A stretch of 64,000 bases of DNA from Pseudoips prasinana (lineage: Eukaryota > Arthropoda > Insecta > Lepidoptera > Nolidae), in the NCBI GenBank assembly GCA_951640165.1, contig OX621250.1, positions 10,999,501 through 11,063,500 of the forward strand. Direction: 5' to 3'. Both the position numbers and the translations under genes were made by a program. Shown in pieces: positions 18,764 through 30,035 of the stretch; the stretch's first letter is position 1, and the number at the start of each line of letters is the position of its first letter. The notes beneath the pieces are model-generated. The model had not been told where the DNA came from. It worked only from the letters and a program-made list of their open reading frames with translations, and made no database searches.

Positions 18764-19285
18764 CTTAATCGGGCTAATAACAGTTGATCGTTATTGTGAC
18801 TGGAAATTGCACATTGATCAAATATGCATCAGAATGAATAGGTTTGTGAACGTTTTGTCACGACTTCGCAAAACAGCCTTATTACCAATCGATATTGATG
18901 GCATATCTATGGGGCAATTCAACAGATAAATCGAGAGCATTTCTATTGCAAAAAATGCGTTAAAGCAACTACAGGTACTCCTCCGTTTGTCTCATGTAAA
19001 TCATTGTTAAAAGGACTAAAAATTATGACTAGTGTGTTGTACATTTTTCAAATTGGTGTATTTGTGAAAACGCAGCCACAGTATTTACTAGAGCTAAAGA
19101 TGTTTTTCCTCCCAACATGATAACTAATACAACACTATTTCAAAAAAATTCCTATGCTGTATGTGTGAAAGTGTTTAATGCTTTGCCACAAAATATTAGA
19201 CATTTTTCAGCGGCAAAGTTCAAAAACCAACTCAGACTGTGGCTCCTAGAAAAATCATTCTATTCAATCAAATCAAATTTTTGAC
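18764..19285 (+). pseudogene. LINE reverse transcriptase C-terminus, right of TIR element
   Basis: Reads DCKLHIDQIC-like then RMNRFVNVLSRLRKTALLP, several stops, and finally VKVFNALPQNIRHFSAAKFK and LWLLEKSFYSI, the closing block of many insect LINE RT proteins. It continues the FADD fragment at 14.9 kb. Followed directly by a SINE. Confidence 0.7.
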
Positions 19286-19490
19286 TGCACGTGAGGCGCA
19301 ACGGCTAAGGCAGTCGCGTTGCCGCTTCGTGTCGTGGGTTCGAGTCCCGCGCCGGACAACTACTTGTGTGACCCATAAATAATTGTTCTAAGTCTGGATG
19401 TTATTTGTTTCCGTCTATTATATGTTGTTAAGTACCCTGCAACACAGAGATAAGATTCCATAGTGCAGGGGTTCTCTTAAAAAAAACTGT
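19286..19490 (+). mobile_element. tRNA-derived SINE
   Basis: A box GTGAGGCGCAACGGCTAAGG, B box GGGTTCGAGTCCCGC, body TTGTGTGACCCATAAATAAT..TCTGGATGTTATTTG, ending at an A-run near 19490. Confidence 0.85.
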
Positions 19491-19771
19491 GATTTATTTA
19501 ATTAATTATATTATTTGTGTAAAATTTGACATATAACAATCCCACATTTCGCATGCTGTTTATGAGTAAAATTGATGAGACTAACCTAATAGTAAGACCA
19601 CCACTGTACTCTATTTCAAGTGAAATAAATAAATGAATGAATAATATTTAATAACTAAATCTAGATAATGAATGATAAAAATATAAAAAAAAATTAAGAA
19701 CAAAAATTATAATATATAATGTGGTTAACTTATTTTTGAAACTAGCTAGGAACTCATAACTAAAAAGTACA

Positions 19772-20215
19772 AAATAAAACAATTATTTAATTAATAAAAA
19801 ACCCAACTGCGTAAATAATGAACCAAACTACGTACATAGACAAAGCACTGAAAAGAAAAAAACAAGCACATAGATGGCTGGTGGTCTAAAATTATATAAT
19901 TTACTATGGAATGAATACTATTGAAGAAAATAAAATATATTCTAATAATGGAACATAACAACTGAACAGTCGGGATCCATTGACAAATTAGATTGGCTGT
20001 CGACTAATGGATCCCGACTGTTCAGTTGTTATGTTCCATTATTAGAATATATTTTATTTTCTTCAATAGTATTCATTCCATAGTAAATTATATAATTTTA
20101 GACCACCAGCCATCTATGTGCTTGTTTTTTTCTTTTCAGTGCTTTGTCTATGTACGTAGTTTGGTTCGTTATTTACGCAGTTGGGTTTTTTATTAATTAA
20201 ATAATTGTTTTATTT
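19772..20215. repeat. Near-perfect palindrome, 210-bp arms, 24-bp loop
   Basis: Left arm 19772-19981, right arm 20006-20215, loop 19982-20005. By eye the arms differ at a single base (ATAATGAACC versus ATAACGAACC). No coding sequence. The right flank runs into GTGACATACGGACAGACATG, part of the dispersed repeat at 21.8 kb. Confidence 0.95.
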
Positions 20216-21784
20216 CTTTAGTTTCGGAAAAAAGTGGCTGTGACATACGGACAGACATGACGAATCTATAAGGGTTCCGGAATTTTACCGGAACCATAAA
20301 AACTATGGTAGAAATAATGGAACCACTTAGTTACACATATCATAAGAAAAAAAGTAGCTTACTCCAAAAACACAGTGTGCATTGACGAAAGTTGGCGATG
20401 GCTTTTAGGTAAGACATGTAGATAAGTAGGTAATGTAGCCCTTGGAAACCATGTAAGTATTATGCACTATCGTATTACATGAAGTAAGCTGCAATTGAAA
20501 GTATTAAAAAGTAGAACAATTATTGTAGTACATAATTTAGGAATTTTCTTTTAAATATAATATCTTCCAAATCACGTAACCACGTGCGATCAGCTGCGGA
20601 GAAACGCTCTGTAACGTATGGATTTACAAGAGACCAGCTACCGATTAAAGTAAACCACGGGTAAACAAATATAAACTTTCTTTTGAGACAGAGACTCTGT
20701 TTGAGAGTTCAGGCCAGACAAGGAAGCACAACAGATATGTATTTTATCCCTATTCATTGTTATTCATAATTATTGGTATGAAGAGAATATAGATTTTCGT
20801 CCGAGGTTCACTAACTTTCAATACCCAAAAATCAGAACTGATGATTTGTTACTAAATTAAAATTTACATCAAATTGAAGAGAACTTGTTATATTATTAAC
20901 AGAATATTAAGCGGGTTAGTACTTTAAAATATATTATTTTCAATTAGATGTAAAGGTAAATTGGGATAGAACGTTTGGCCACAGAACTTAAGTACTTTAA
21001 TTTTTGAGTTCTAATACGAGTCGAACGAAGTAACTTTCCACGATACGATATCCAAAACCTAATGTTAAACAAAATAAAATCAATACCGAATTCGGAAAGC
21101 TGGAAGTCTTGTCGGATATTTATATTATACCATAAAGTTAGTATAGCTATACTAACTCTATGTATTATACTTGATATACCTATGTATTTATGGCCATAAC
21201 CAATTTTATATAAATCAAAAGCCTCACTATTTCACTAGCGATACTCTAGTTCAGCTCAATCAAGCGCCTGTCCAGCTCAAACACGTTACATTGTGTAACT
21301 CAATAAGTGTAACTGTGACAAATTAACGTACTTTCACGATTTAAACTACTACCTAATTATCAACGTCACGGTATATAAACGATCAATTTAACAATCTCTA
21401 AGACATAGACGAAACAATAGACGCATGCGCTTTTGATCGTACTCGTACCTACTTTTGGGTACGTGAAGTCTGCTACTCAATGGTGGAAATCCAGTGGGAT
21501 ACCATTCCGAAAACCGTAATATAAGCTCGTTTCTGTGAAAATTGACAGAGACAAGTCAGTAATTTCTTTATGTCTATTCGAGTATATTAGTTTGCTTCTA
21601 GCAACAAGCTTGATTTTCAGATTGTAATCTTGAATAAATATGCATCCGTTAAATCATAGATTAATCTAATTGTGATACTTCTAATTGTTATTTTTTCAAA
21701 AACAGGTTGTTCGCCTTATAGAGGTTTGTTTTCACCAAAGAATATGCATACAAGTTCTATCTTAGACAACACTGCCAGTGCGTT
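20216..21784. other. Gene-free stretch of 1.6 kb
   Basis: Contains a short piece of the GGTTCCG dispersed repeat at about 20225-20300 and otherwise only AT-rich unique-looking DNA without long frames. Confidence 0.45.
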
Positions 21785-22345
21785 TTTAGGGTTCCGTAGC
21801 CAAATGGCAAAAAACGGAACCCTTATAGATTCGTCATGTCTGTCTGTCTGTCTGGCGTCCGTATGTCACAGCCATTTTTTTCCGAAATGTATTCTGTAAA
21901 ATGTATTCTGCGAACCGCATCAAGATTTTTACACAAAAATAGAAAAATAATAATAATTTAGGGGGGTCGGCATACATAGAACTGAAGCACATTTTTTTTT
22001 CATCGCACTCATACATGTTGGGTGTCTATGGATAGGTCTTCAAAAATGATATTGAGGTTTCTAATATCATTTTTTTCTAAACTGAATAGTTTGCGCGAGA
22101 GACACTTCCAAAGTGGTAAAATGAGTGACCCCCCTGTAACTTCTAAAATAAGAGAATAATAAAACTAAAAAAAATATATGATATACATTACCATGGAAAC
22201 TAACAACGAAAATTGGTTTAAACGAGATCTAGCAAGTAGTTTTTTTTAATACGTCATAAACCACAATTTACTTTCATTTAATCAACTGAAATACTTGCTG
22301 CTACGGAACCCTTCATGTGCGAGTCCGACTCGCACTTGGCCGGTT
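21785..22345 (+). repeat. Dispersed lepidopteran repeat (GGGTTCCGTAGCC .. CTTGGCCGG)
   Basis: Starts TTAGGGTTCCGTAGCCAAAT with an internal (CTGT)n, and ends GAGTCCGACTCGCACTTGGC. Inverse copy at 13226-13700. Non-coding. Repeats with these ends are abundant in Lepidoptera. Confidence 0.75.
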
Positions 22346-23339
22346 TTTTCTACTTATATTAAACTCACCACCCACATTAATATTCGAATAATCCAATTCG
22401 TGTTTTATTGTGTTTTTAGTGGAAAACACGTGTAATATGAAAATGTATCCATCGAGATATATAGAAATATTTTGCACCAGTTCCAGCTTCTTAGAACAAA
22501 TGCTACTAAAGTGGGAGATATCATATCTTGGGGAGTACTTAGAATGGAACGCCCTGACTCCATACTATCCTTGCTCCGCGGGTAGTGGTCTATTTTATTA
22601 AATTCAGATACAAGCCCAACATTACATATTTCTTATCAATATTACTGCAAATGTTACAAATATAAGCGCACTTTCATTTAAAATTTATATTTGACTATTA
22701 AGTAGAACAATAAAAATACAATTTAATTTAAATATTTATTTTAAAATTTCCAAATAAACTATATACATTTGTTTTCTATATACAATAATTCACTAATTAC
22801 CTAAAAAATATTTAATGTTAATCAAAAACATTGGTACGATTCCCAGAAACCAACAAGTAAAATCAATATTGATTACAGAACTCTCCTTCCACTGTTTCAA
22901 TTAGTTAGATTACTTAGATGGCGCCTATTTAACGAAAAAGTAACAATTAGTCTTTACCTGTGTATTTTGCATGTGCAACCCGTTATTTACCTACTACCAC
23001 GCATAATATAAAAAAAATTAAATGCTAAATGTACAAAACACAATAAGTTGATCATTAGTCTTGTTTAGTACAAGCAAGAATAAAAATCAAATGTCTGCTT
23101 TAAGTACAGGGCGTCAAAAGAGGTTTGTGTATTTGTTTGTAGATAGGTGGGAGTCCCCTATGATCCAGACATGACTGACTGACGTAAATGTTTCTTTTCA
23201 GTGTGAGCTATTTATATTTAATAACAATACTTTTAAGGAAATTGTTACTAAGACACAATTGACTTTGTCTGAATTAAATATATTATTATTATTGAAGTTA
23301 TACTTCTTTTGGCGCGATGGAGAAAATGATGAGAGTGAA
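22346..23339. other. Gene-free stretch of 1 kb
   Basis: A 63-codon plus frame (22410-22601) has no motif. The rest is AT-rich. Confidence 0.4.
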
Positions 23340-23367
23340 TTTTTACGATGCGCGCGCATCGTAAAAA
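23340..23367. repeat. Perfect 28-bp palindrome around GCGCGC
   Basis: TTTTTACGATGCGC followed by its exact inverse. It lies in a block starting CTTTTGGCGCGATGGAGAAA that looks like a dispersed repeat. Confidence 0.85.
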
Positions 23368-23547
23368 TAACAGCATGACGTTAGTTCTAGGTGGTATGAA
23401 AATTAATAACTATGTTCAAGTTGTATATTAAGAAGTTAACTTCTAACGCGTGTACATAAGTACACACAAGTTTTTTTTAAATGATAGCGTTCTTTAAATT
23501 TACTCCACTATTTATATACACGTTGTATATAATTGGCATTTTTGACT

Positions 23548-23795
23548 GCCTCATTGGTCTAGCGGTAGCGTTTTCACCCCAGAAAACGAGGTCCTGGGTT
23601 CAAATCCCGTGTCGGGCCAAGTGATTTTGGGACATGTCTGAAAAAAGAAAAAATTCTCAGCATCAGCCCGAAGTCTGGGAGTTGGCGGTATTATAGCCCC
23701 GTGACTCGGGGAGCACGTAGAGCCGTCGGTCCTGTACCTGACCTCTTTCCGGTCATGTTATGATAAAAAGTGTTCCTGTGTTTGCGCACACACTT
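23548..23795 (+). mobile_element. tRNA-derived SINE
   Basis: A box TTGGTCTAGCGGTAGCG, B box GGGTTCAAATCCCGTG, body with CAGCCCGAAGTCTGGGAGTT and CTGACCTCTTTCCGGTCATG. Different family from the 10-kb SINE. Confidence 0.85.
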
Positions 23796-23860
23796 GTGCA
23801 CTATAATATGTCGTGCGCAGATGGCTAATTTCTATTGAGAGGAGGACATCAATTTGCATC

Positions 23861-24455
23861 TTAACCTGTTCCGAATGCAGATTTCTCTACGCAGTGTATA
23901 CGATTGTGTTTTATTAAATTACTGGGGTCTCGGAAACTTCTTTGACACACTTCACACACATAAGGTTTCTCGCCCGTATGAAGGAGTTTGTGCTTATTCA
24001 GATTAGTTTTTTCTTTGAAACTGCTCTGACAAATATCGCACTTATAAGGCCTTTCGCTGGAGTGAGTGAGTTTGTGTCGTTTTAAAGACCTTTTCTCTCC
24101 GAAATTTCTCATGCATATTTCACATTGAAATGGTTTTTCACCCGTATGTATATGCGCGTGTCGCTTCAAGTGATGTTTCTCCCTAAAAGTACTCTGGCAT
24201 ATCTCGCATTTAAAAGTTTTCTCAATAGTGTGTATACGAATGTGATAGTCCAAATACACCTTTCGAGCGAAACTCTTCTCACAAATATCACATTTATAAA
24301 TCTTCTCCATGATCTCACCGGAATGCTTTAGAAGGTGAGTTTTCAACAAGGATCCTTGACTGAAAGAACTATCGCACATATCGCATTTAAAAGATTTTTC
24401 ACTTGTATGAACTACGCGTATGTGTTGCTTTAACGTACCGTTATCTCTGAAACTT
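23861..24455 (-). CDS. C2H2 zinc-finger protein, terminal exon
   Basis: Seven C2H2 units in tandem, from a partial finger SFRDNGTLKQHIRVVH at the upstream end through KCDMCDSSFSQ.., KCDICEKSFARK.., KCEICQSTFREK.., QCEICMRNFGEK.., KCDICQSSFKEK.. to VCEVCQRSFRDPSNLIKHNR, with HTGEKP-type linkers; stop at 23861. Such proteins bind DNA, one finger per about 3 bp. The exon opens upstream of the ATG at 24379; the region before 24455 loses the frame, and the first finger lacks its cysteines. Upstream exons are not seen, because a transposon relic lies directly there. It could be a host gene that has lost its 5' part. Confidence 0.75.
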
Positions 24456-24479
24456 CTATATTTTTATACAATAATTATG

Positions 24480-25084
24480 ATCATTTACATAAAATGTATG
24501 CTGAGTGTCCTCTAACGGGGATACTCCAGGTATTATTATGTCACCGTAATTGTTTAATGCAGAAGTCATTTCATCATCATCATTATCATAATCACTGCTT
24601 TCACTTTCACTATCACTACCTAAGCTCGTCTAAGTATCCATCCCTTTTCGATACTCATTTTCAATATTTTTTACATGATTGCAATGCTTTTGCCATTCAT
24701 TGACTGTTATTTTATCAAAAGCTTCTGCAATCAATGTAGGCAGTTCAGAATTCGATTTACCAATATTCTGATCTGCTATAAATTTTTGCATCTGCTTGCT
24801 CTTTTTCTTTCACAAATTTTCTTACAAATCACTCCCCGATACCTACAATGGAAATAGCAAAATATAATAAATAATGAATATTTTAAAATATGTATTTAAA
24901 TTTAAAGTGCTAGGGGGAGTTTATATTTTTTCAGAAGCTGACAACACTAATATGTAGCAGCAGCTACGCGTTCATACAACTTATTGAAGGGTATAATTGG
25001 TGCCTGAAGGTGATTTTCTTCATTCATATAATTCAATACTTGTAATATAACGTTCCTCGCGTCACTTTTTAAAGCTTTCGGCAT
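24480..25084 (-). pseudogene. DDE_3/Tc1-like transposase relic, core deleted
   Basis: N-terminal exon (ATG at 25084) reads MPKALKSDARNVILQVLNYM then APIIPFNKLYERVAAAT. After an intron with acceptor CCATTGTAG|GT come GIGE, a stop, FVRKFVK, then directly the C-terminal block ELPTLIAEAFDKITVNEWQK and HCNHVKNIENEY and an Asp/Ser-rich tail. The catalytic middle is missing. The N-terminal and C-terminal blocks match the second copy of this family at 32.1-33.2 kb in position and type. Confidence 0.65.
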
Positions 25085-25316
25085 TTTTCACAATTAAAAA
25101 CCACAAAAAGAAAAATAAATACGCGCAACAAACAATCAGTGGCAGGAATGTCAGGGAATAACAGCCTATTGACATTTCAAACTGGCGTCGTTAGTTCTAC
25201 TTTTGGCCACCGGGCCAGATAAGTTTGTAGCACTATACAAATGTTTATGTTGCGTGTCAATGTTGTATTTCATGTCGATTTTTGCATTAATATCGATATC
25301 GGTAATATTAATCAGT

Positions 25317-25436
25317 AATGTATGGTGACGGCATAGAATGTCATCACTCCATCTCATCCCGTAAACTGTGACCATCCCATTCTTTGGAAAGGCTTTGGTC
25401 CAGCAGTGGATGTAATTTGGCTGACATGATGATGAT
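25317..25436 (+). mobile_element. Short RTE-derived SINE
   Basis: GTATGGTGACGGCATAGAAT head joined to CCAGCAGTGGATGTAATTTGGCTGACATGATGATG tail; the middle is deleted. AATCAGT on both sides is a likely target duplication. Confidence 0.8.
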
Positions 25437-25879
25437 GATGAATCAGTCCCAGTGATAGATTTTGCATGGCTGAAACAACGATTCGTGAAGTGAAGTAAGA
25501 ATATTTAAGAAAAACTCCTAAGACATTTCATTTCATTTCATTTATTTTTCGCAATAGAGTTGTCGGTTGTCGCTTAACTCTACGTCGTTTGAAAATTTAG
25601 TAAGCGTATATACTTTGAACGATTAAAATGAAGGTCGTTTATAATTTTCAATCACTAGATATGTACAGATATACACAATTATATTTAGAAACGCGCGTAC
25701 GTCTCAATAAATTCAAATTCTGAATGAATTAATAAAAAAATACATTTATTTGGAATCGTCATTTTTTACCTTACTGTGCAGTACAGGACGTGGCAACCAC
25801 TACTTAAGTTTAATTACATATTATTTGTTTGTTGACTTAAACCAACTCGATCCCAAGCATTTTATCACTTAAATAATCA

Positions 25880-26280
25880 GAAATGTTGTAATATATATAC
25901 AATTTGGCTGCTATACAATTTGGCTTTAATAATTCTATTAAACTTATTCGTAGACAATTCTCTAATATCATTGGGAGGTTTGTTATAGAATCTTATACAT
26001 TGCCCCATAAAAGAGTTACTTATTTTGTGGAGATGGGTTCGGATTATGTTGCATAATCTTATGTTGCAATGCTGTATGTACGTATGCAACATAAGATTAT
26101 TATTATATCTATACTTATATTGCAGTTAGGATGTTAACCTCTTTGAAGTTTTCTCTTAGACACTCTCAAGTCAAGGGTCAAGATTATAAATGGCTCTAAC
26201 AGCTCTTTATTGCAATATAAATATGGTGTTAATGTCAGCAGAGCTACCCCAGAGAATTCCATAGGACTATATACTATGAA
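25880..26280 (-). pseudogene. LINE reverse transcriptase C-terminal fragment
   Basis: The minus strand reads YGILWGSSADINTIFILQ, a stop, RAVRAIYNLDP, later SLRENFKEVNILT, and ends NSFMGQCIRFYNKPPNDIREL..NKFNRIIKAKLYS. This order is the usual end of insect LINE RT proteins. 5'-truncated with several stops. It lies just beyond the 3' end of the P transposase relic. Confidence 0.7.
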
Positions 26281-26439
26281 AATAACTGAAATAAACTATT
26301 CTAGTGCATGCTTTAATGCTAGCGCTTGGTTTGCGTTCCGAGGAGGACTCGATTGAGACATAGTTAACATTTATCATTGTCCTCGGAAAAGTATTATTTT
26401 GTTTAAATAATTTCTCAAAGTTAGCTTTGATACATTTTT

Positions 26440-27920
26440 TTATTTAGTTTCGTATCTCAATCGTACTGACAAATATGTTTCAATGACAAGTTTCATAATA
26501 AGGTATCTGTGACCATCAAGGGGATCTTGATCGAATGAATGGACAGCAAGAGATTTGAAATGATTCCCTATATCAATATAACGAATAATATCTACAACTG
26601 TCCTATCAAATTTCTTTTTATCAAAATCGAAATTGGTTTTTAACTTTTGTCTAAAATATTTTTCACACTTTAATCAAACATTTATTACGTCTTCAGAAGG
26701 ATAGATTAAAAAACCAATACCATCTTTATCAAAGTCTTTACGACTTATTAAAGAGTCAGCCCGACCCTGTATAAGAGATTCCAGACAAATCCTGCAATGT
26801 ATTGTACGACTGATTTAACAAATTGTGTGAAATCTTGAGAAGAATCTGGTAATCTACCTAATTCTGATATTTCTGAAATATGTTCTTGCTCTTTTTCTAA
26901 ATGAACATCTTGTATTTGAAATTCTTGTTTCATTTTGTTGAATATTATAGAGCAATTGATTCTGTCCGACGTAGAAGTCACACCATTAAGAATAGTAACT
27001 TTTTCTAGCTCTAAACAATTCCCACATTCACTGAGCTTGACCTCAGTGTGACAAAATAATCTTTTATAAGCTGATATAAAGTTTCTTATTGTGGGATTAT
27101 TATTTAAACCACCCTTAGAACTAATCACGCTAAAAAAAGTTTCTACGTGGTCCTGTGAAAGTTTGTATAAAGGCAAGAATTTCAAAGGACCTTTCTCGAT
27201 GTAGTCTACATACGGACATTTCAAAGTTTTAATATTAACTAAGAATCCAGTAAAACCGAGATGTCTTCCTGAATTTATTACTAAAGTACCATCTTCGTAT
27301 TTTAAATTACAGAAATAGTCGTAAACTTGATCAATTTTTTGAAATATTAATTCCTTGTTTTTTTCAAATAATTTTTAAACCCGTATGAAAGGAAGTTCCG
27401 TGAATTAAAAATATCAAATATTTCATTAACCATGCGTATGAATGTAACAGTGGCTTCTGAATTCTGAAAAAGGAGTAAATTTAGAAAGTTTTGACAATAT
27501 TCTATGGATGTAGCAACCGATTCCGATAGCAATTGTACGGCTAATTTCGCTTTCGATTTCTGTTTAAAAATTTATATGTCTGAAATTTAACTTATTAGTA
27601 AGTCTCAAACCTTCTTTTACTTGAAGGTTGTACAGTTCTGTAACGTATCTAAATTCTATTTTTCTCCCACTATTATCTATAAATGTCTTCTTATCATTTT
27701 AATATCCCTCTTATAAGTTTTATAAGGTGACATGGATCAAATAAAACGTAATATTTTCTGTTTTTAAAATAAAAATAAGGAAAGATGTTTAAATTAGAGG
27801 ATATGCCGTCAAAAGTAATTGAAGAAACGGTACAACCAGTTTTCACTAAAAAAGTAAGACAGATCTTCAGTAAATTTTCCTTTTGTAAAGCTGTAAAAGC
27901 CCGCCCTGGAAAGAAACCTA
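26440..27920 (-). pseudogene. P-element transposase, C-terminal half
   Basis: From the TA at 27919 the minus strand reads VGFFPGRAFTALQKENLLKI .. ITFDGISSN (likely second catalytic Asp), YYVLFDPCHLIKLIRGILK (the DPxH block), then after frameshifts KQKSKAKLAVQLLSESVATS, and LSQDHVETFFSVISSKGGLN, NNPTIRNFISAYKRLF, ending VIETYLSVRLRYETK and a stop at 26440. These are P/THAP9-type transposase blocks in order. Frameshifts near 27700, 27560 and 26750 make it inactive. Its left part lies at 33438-35406, beyond the Tc1-like insertion. Confidence 0.85.
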
Positions 27921-28765
27921 CAGTCTATCAAGAAAGTCGTGAAAAGAATGTTTTTGGAACTACTTCGTTGCTTGTATTGGCAACACTGAAGTACCGGTCA
28001 CAAAGATATTATAATATAACAAGATTGCGCACTGAGGGAGCAAAAACGGCCCGAGCAAGAAGTAGCTGTTTTGGATGGCATCTCCTTCTAATAGAGTGAC
28101 CATGCGTCGTGGAATTATGCGAATGTTTCAACGCGCCAAATTTAAAATTTTGTTTTTATGAGAATGAATAAACTTACTTTTGAAGTATAATCTTACTACC
28201 TACATGTGCAGTGCTTTTAAAGTTACTGTTCGCCCCACTGCATACCTAGGTATACGTATTCGAGATGTTTTCGTTACTTATACTTTCTTTATTTTGTATG
28301 CCTCTCTGCAAGCAATATAAATTAAATTATACCAAGATTATTTGTAGATTTTTTAAACGTTTGGAAATTATATAATTATTTATAGTACAATTCCCGCCTA
28401 ATGTAAGTGTGAGTAGTGGTAGATATTTTGAACAAAGGCAATAGACTTTCCAAATATTATATATTCGTAATATATCCAAATAGTTTTCAAGTATATTATA
28501 TGTTTTATTTACTTATATTCTTTTTCGCAACAAGTGTTTTGTGTCAGTCGGCTATAGTATTCTAGGATAATTATTGTAATACATATAAGGTGTAACCAAA
28601 ATACTGCCACGGCTGCAATGGGAGACAGTATTGTGTTTATAGATTACAATAGTAAAGTTAAATTATTGATAATATGACATATTTTTTTTCATACAAAAAA
28701 TTGTACGTATAAATTTGAATTGATTTCATAATGCATAAACCCACTCTGTAGACTTCATTCATAAG

Positions 28766-28945
28766 TTGTTGCCGCTAAACGATGCCGCTGCGCGCGGGCC
28801 ACTTTGTTCTCACTGCGCAGCCCCCCGCGCAGGTTACCCCGCTCGTCGCACGCGCTACCGAACCGCCCGGCGCGCGCGGCGCGGCGTGGCGGCGCGGCGT
28901 TCGCCAGTCACACCTCGCCCCCCGCCTGAGCGGTCAATAACCGGA
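28766..28945. other. GC-rich island in mariner 5' UTR
   Basis: About 180 bp of CGCGCG-rich DNA (GCGCGCGGCGCGGCGTGGCG) in an otherwise AT-rich window, directly upstream of the transposase ATG at 28968. Possibly the promoter or leader of the mariner element; no TATA box seen. Confidence 0.6.
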
Positions 28946-28967
28946 ATTTCGCGCGCCTTTAATAAAA

Positions 28968-30035
28968 ATGCCTTCCAGACCACGGTATTCTAATCAAGAA
29001 CGCCATGAAATGGTATTGTGCTACCGCGAGTGTAACTCTGTAACTGCGCATGCAGTGAACTTATACCAGCAGAGGTTTGGTGTGCGAGTGAGTCATCATA
29101 CCCTTCTGGATGCCGTGTACAGGTTTAGAGAACACGGCCGTTTTGACCCACCTCCGGCTGACGCAGGCAGGCCTCCATATTCTGCCGAACTCGAAGAGGA
29201 AGTGTTGGACTTCTTCCGACATCATCCTCTTGCGAGCACCAGAGATGCTGCTCGAGTGTTCGAAGTGAGCCACGCCTACGTGTGGCGGCTTTTAAATCGG
29301 GAAGGGCTCCATCCGTACCACTTTACAAGAGTCCAAGAACTGCATCCACCTGACTACGCGGCCCGCCTCGCGTTTTGTAATTGGATTACGGAAGAACGAC
29401 GCAATATTCTGTGGACTGACGAGTCCACATTCACACGGGTTGGTATGTTCAACATACACAATGCGCATTACTGGACTGAGGAGAATCCTCGTGTAGTGCG
29501 GCCTGATCACTTTCAGACTCGGTTCAGTGTTAATGTGTGGGCTGGGATACTGGGGAACAGAATTCTAGGACCAGTGTTCTTAGACAGACTGAACGGAGAG
29601 ACGTATCTGCGCTTACTACAAACCCGTGTAAGAAGAATGTTGGAACGTATTCCTCTTGAAGAGATAAGAGGGCTACACTTTCAACATGACGGAGCACCAC
29701 CTCATTTCGCCATCAGCGTACGGGAATTTTTAAACCGTGTCTGGTACGGCGGTGAAAGATGGATAGGCCGAGGAGGGCCAGTGCCGTGGCCTCCTCGCTC
29801 GCCAGATTTAACCCCTCTAGACTTTTTTTTGTGGGGTCGTGTAAAGGACCTAGTGTACGGCCAAACTGGACATGATATTAGAAGTGTAGGAGAACTAAAA
29901 AGGCGAATCAAACGCGCATTTAGACTAGTGAAAAGTGAAACGGACACATTAAATAAAGTTAAGAGACATGTACGTAAGCGTGCCTTCATTTGTGTACAAC
30001 GCGAAGGTGGACTTGTGCAACAGTTTTGTAGATAA
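28968..30035 (+). CDS. Mariner/Tc1-superfamily transposase, intact (355 aa)
   Basis: ATG at 28968, no internal stop. Residues 1-60 match the DUF4817-type N-terminal helix-turn-helix of insect transposases (SNQERHEMVLCYRECNS), and a second HTH lies at about 85-115. The catalytic triad is Asp151 (LWTDEST), Asp241 (FQHDGAPPH) and Asp285 (SPDLTPLDFFLWG), with 43 residues between the last two. It cuts the element ends and inserts at TA. Length is normal for the superfamily. The 43-residue spacing differs from classic mariner (34). Confidence 0.93.
   Translation: MPSRPRYSNQERHEMVLCYRECNSVTAHAVNLYQQRFGVRVSHHTLLDAVYRFREHGRFDPPPADAGRPPYSAELEEEVLDFFRHHPLASTRDAARVFEVSHAYVWRLLNREGLHPYHFTRVQELHPPDYAARLAFCNWITEERRNILWTDESTFTRVGMFNIHNAHYWTEENPRVVRPDHFQTRFSVNVWAGILGNRILGPVFLDRLNGETYLRLLQTRVRRMLERIPLEEIRGLHFQHDGAPPHFAISVREFLNRVWYGGERWIGRGGPVPWPPRSPDLTPLDFFLWGRVKDLVYGQTGHDIRSVGELKRRIKRAFRLVKSETDTLNKVKRHVRKRAFICVQREGGLVQQFCR

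Noticed and set aside
23281..23420. Regulatory element around the GCGCGC palindrome
   Set aside because: The surrounding words look like a dispersed repeat; no gene start nearby.
29061..29989. Minus-strand frames opposite the mariner transposase
   Set aside because: Shadows of the coding strand, with no motif.
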